From Armatimonadota bacterium (GTDB taxonomy: Bacteria > Armatimonadota > Armatimonadia > Armatimonadales > Armatimonadaceae): DNA of 7,357 nt. This document shows positions 5,421 to 7,357 of this stretch, piece by piece (the stretch's first letter is position 1; every line of letters begins with the position of its first letter). Made by a program: the position numbers and the translations under genes. The notes under the pieces are model-generated. The model worked only from the letters and a program-made list of their open reading frames with translations. It was not told the DNA's origin and did not search any database. The DNA is taken from positions 1-7,357 of the forward strand of contig JACMIS010000687.1 of assembly GCA_014381035.1 (NCBI GenBank). The letters run 5' to 3'.

Positions 5421-6764
5421 TTATTCCACGCCTTTGATGGTAGCCAGGGGCGTGAGGGTAGTGTGTACTTCGGCGAGATTCGCCGCGACGACCGCCGCGA
5501 GAACATCCTTTGCCGATTTATAGACGCCGGGGGACTCGTCAATCGGCACATCTACCCCGCCGCCGTTGACCAGTACGCCAAGCGTTTTCATCTGCTTATT
5601 GACCCCGCTTTGCGAGAACCGCTGCCGCGCCTCGCTCCGCGAAAGCAACCGCCCGCAACCATGATTGACGGAATACAGCGATTTTCCCGCGCCCGCCCGG
5701 GGAAGCAGCACGTAGGAAGCGTCGCCCATCGAACCGGGAATCAGCACCGGGTGTCCCGTGGTCTCCCATTTCGTCCCGGCAAGCGCGGGATGCCCTGCCG
5801 GAAATGCCCGCGTCGCTCCCTTGCGATGCACCCACGCCGTGCGCCCGTCGGGGAGGGTTTCCTCCTGTGCCAGATTGTGCGAAATCTCGTAATACAGTTC
5901 GGGATCGGTGCCGAACACGCGCCGGAACGCGGTGGCGACCTGCTCCCAGATCATCAACCGGTTCGCGGTCGCGAAGTTGCCGCCCGCCGCGACGGCGTTT
6001 TTGTAGCCGTTCCAGTGGGGCGAATCCGGCAGAAAGTAGGTCGCGTCCAGGTTTGCCTTGTTGCCACGCGCCTTCATCTCGTCGCGGGAAAGCGCGATAT
6101 AGTGCGCTGCCAGTTGGTAACCGAAGCCGCGACTGCCGGTATGGATCATACCCCACAGGTAGCCGTCGCCATCATACTGCAGTTCGATAAAATGGTTGCC
6201 CCCGCCGAGCGAACAGAGTTGCTGTAACCCTTTTTCCAGGGCTTTCGCGGGCGCGGTCCAGGAATCGTCAACCGGCAGGAACGGTCGCTCTGTCTGCTGA
6301 TCTTTATAATCCAGCGCGTCCGCGCCGTTCCGGATGATCTCCTGCAAGCCCCGGCGCGTTACCGAGACATGTCCGCGCTGTCCGACGCCGATACCGACCC
6401 GCTTCATCACTTCCTCGCTCCACTTGCGCTTGAGTTTTTCGTCGCGCCCTTTGGAAACAGGCACATCGGAGCGAAAACACAGGATCCCGCAACCAATATC
6501 GTATCCGACAGGCGAATGAAGCAATGTTCCGTCGGTCGCGATCACCGACCCGACCGGCACCGTGGACCCGATATGGGCATCCGGCGTTACTGCGACATCT
6601 ACCACACCGGGATACTCGGTTGCGTTCTTGATCTGACTGTACAACCCGTCCTCGGAGGCGGCGTACAACTTTTGCGAGAAAAAAATACGCGTCGGGACAG
6701 AAACGCCCGCTTCCAGTAGAAAATAACCCTCGCCCGTGTCTTTACAATCCTCTTTAATACTCAT
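5421..6764 (-). CDS. rtcB: RtcB-family RNA ligase (3'-phosphate/cyclic phosphate to 5'-OH)
   Basis: A complete 447-residue cytoplasmic RNA ligase. RtcB joins RNA 2',3'-cyclic phosphate or 3'-phosphate ends to 5'-OH ends with Mn2+ and GTP, in tRNA splicing or in repair of cleaved RNA. Visible motifs are PDAHIGSTVPVGSVIA (61-76), GYDIGCG (87-93, metal ligands D89 and C92), GGGNHFIEL (187-195, N190 and H191), IHTGSRG (207-213, H208), SHNLA (295-299, H296), HRKGATRAFPAG (313-324), and NHGCGR (367-372), where H368 is the expected guanylylated histidine. All metal and nucleotide residues are kept; the usual Ala after HG is Cys (C370). The frame is open up to 7133, but the start at 6764 is certain: AGGGAGG lies just before it, and the upstream extension resembles no RtcB and runs antisense through the divergent gene. 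No archease or rtcA gene is visible. It is slightly longer than E. coli RtcB (about 408 aa). Confidence 0.96.
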   Translation of the reverse strand: MSIKEDCKDTGEGYFLLEAGVSVPTRIFFSQKLYAASEDGLYSQIKNATEYPGVVDVAVTPDAHIGSTVPVGSVIATDGTLLHSPVGYDIGCGILCFRSDVPVSKGRDEKLKRKWSEEVMKRVGIGVGQRGHVSVTRRGLQEIIRNGADALDYKDQQTERPFLPVDDSWTAPAKALEKGLQQLCSLGGGNHFIELQYDGDGYLWGMIHTGSRGFGYQLAAHYIALSRDEMKARGNKANLDATYFLPDSPHWNGYKNAVAAGGNFATANRLMIWEQVATAFRRVFGTDPELYYEISHNLAQEETLPDGRTAWVHRKGATRAFPAGHPALAGTKWETTGHPVLIPGSMGDASYVLLPRAGAGKSLYSVNHGCGRLLSRSEARQRFSQSGVNKQMKTLGVLVNGGGVDVPIDESPGVYKSAKDVLAAVVAANLAEVHTTLTPLATIKGVE

Positions 6765-6811
6765 ATGCCTCCCTATCGTTCGGAGTACCTTCTGTGCTAA
6801 GTCATCCCGCG

Positions 6812-6840
6812 TTTGTACCGCCCGGCTACTTTCAGGTAAA
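6812..6840 (-). promoter_or_regulatory. Possible promoter of rtcB
   Basis: On the minus strand TTTACC (6835-6840) and TACAAA (6812-6817), each 4 of 6, are 17 bases apart. The predicted start near 6805 leaves a leader of about 40 bases ending in AGGGAGG. It overlaps almost exactly the candidate promoter for the opposite gene. Confidence 0.32.
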
Positions 6841-6842
6841 AT
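6813..6842 (+). promoter_or_regulatory. Possible promoter of the DUF4419 gene
   Basis: TTGTAC (6813-6818) and TAAAAT (6837-6842, 5 of 6) stand 18 bases apart on the plus strand. The predicted start near 6849 gives a leader of about 45 bases. The -35 is weak beyond its TTG. Confidence 0.35.
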
Positions 6843-6893
6843 AACAGGAGTTGTGAGGTTCCGGACGGTGGGTGACGCGGAAAGGGGAGCAAA

Positions 6894-7357
6894 ATGGACC
6901 CGTTTATGACACAATTGGAACAACCGGCAGGTATTACGTTCGCCGTCTCGGATGTGAAGCGGGCGACGCGCCCGCTGCCCGAGGTATCCTACCCGGAGGG
7001 TCTCGCCGCGACTATCGGGCGGGATGGCGTGGCGTTGGAGGCGTATTCGCGCGACACGAAGCCGCTCGTGTCGCCGGGGACGGAACCCGCCCACACGTTT
7101 CTCTACGCCGTCAATCTCGCCTACGATGAGCACCGACCGCTCGTTCTGTCCCCCGACATGATCTGGCTACTCATCGCGCAGGGCGTCGCGCAACACATCA
7201 ACGCCAACTCCGAGTCACTCCGAGAACGCTTCGTCGCGCACACGGGTAAGGCGAAGATCACGGTCCGGCGGGATGAGTTCGTGCGCGGCTTCGCGGGCAA
7301 CGACTGGGAGGGAGTCTTCGCCGAATTCTCCGATCAGATCCGGGCACACGTCGGGGA
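6894..7357 (+). CDS. DUF4419 domain protein, 5' part (cut by window end)
   Basis: The frame opens at ATG 6894 behind AAGGGGAG (6882-6889, spacing 4) and stays open for 154 codons to the end of the window; the C-terminus is missing. Residues 67-118 carry the hallmark of DUF4419: HTFLYAVNLAYDEHRPLVLS, then PDMIWLLIAQGVAQHINANS, then RERFVAHTGK. These are followed by ITVRRDEFVRG and a segment NDWEGVFAEFSDQIRAHVG (136-154), which matches the order of the family. The family is found in fungi and scattered bacteria and its biochemical role is unknown to me. There is no signal peptide or membrane segment, so it is probably cytoplasmic. The start is divergent from rtcB with 129 bases between. An ATG at codon 5 is a less likely start because its spacing to the ribosome site is too long. 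Confidence 0.85.
   Translation, partial: MDPFMTQLEQPAGITFAVSDVKRATRPLPEVSYPEGLAATIGRDGVALEAYSRDTKPLVSPGTEPAHTFLYAVNLAYDEHRPLVLSPDMIWLLIAQGVAQHINANSESLRERFVAHTGKAKITVRRDEFVRGFAGNDWEGVFAEFSDQIRAHVG

Noticed and set aside
5415..6227. Open frame of 270 codons on the plus strand opposite rtcB
   Set aside because: It is wholly antisense to a clear RtcB gene, has no recognisable domain, and is explained by GC-rich codon bias.
3392..6767. CATATG at three start codons (doxX-like, tetR-like, rtcB), resembling cloning junctions
   Set aside because: The flanking gaps are natural-looking and carry distinct promoters and ribosome sites. CAT before ATG is an easy coincidence.
6765..7133. N-terminal extension of rtcB by 123 codons
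   Set aside because: The added sequence does not resemble RtcB, crosses the promoter gap and lies opposite the DUF4419 coding region. AGGGAGG precedes the ATG at 6764.

Overview
This window looks like ordinary bacterial chromosome. Base composition is moderately GC-rich, genes are tightly packed with gaps of about 10 to 135 bases, and most starts carry AGGAG-like or AAAGGA-like ribosome sites. It holds seven complete protein genes and one that runs off the right end. I see no rRNA, tRNA, CRISPR array, insertion sequence, integrase or phage gene. The host cannot be fixed from the sequence. A Tat-exported GH5 exo-glucanase, a lone RtcB and a DUF4419 protein would suit a free-living heterotroph of an environmental phylum such as Armatimonadota, but that is a guess.

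Left part (1-2952, all minus strand): an unrecognised 202-residue protein (39-647) with its own extended -10 promoter and a hairpin-forming leader; an APH-type kinase (757-1692) with a TTG start; and a fold-type I PLP aminotransferase (1828-2952).

Middle (2981-4158): a DoxX-like membrane protein on the minus strand and a TetR-family regulator on the plus strand diverge from a 131-base gap. The gap holds a perfect 22-bp palindrome (3415-3436) that overlaps elements of both predicted promoters. This is a textbook autoregulated repressor and target arrangement. The aminotransferase starts 28 bases after the doxX-like stop and is probably cotranscribed, so the TetR regulon may be DoxX-like protein plus aminotransferase, perhaps reaching the kinase.

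Right part (4170-7357): on the minus strand, an rtcB-family RNA ligase gene is followed, after a 129-base gap with a strong promoter, by a Tat-signal GH5 glucan 1,3-beta-glucosidase. That promoter decides the start codon of the glucanase. Divergent from rtcB, on the plus strand, is the 5' part of a DUF4419 gene. The two share a short gap with overlapping candidate promoters.

I did not find a clear new multi-gene system. The best leads are the TetR operator and its DoxX/aminotransferase regulon, the divergent RtcB/DUF4419 pair, and the unrecognised first gene with its structured leader.
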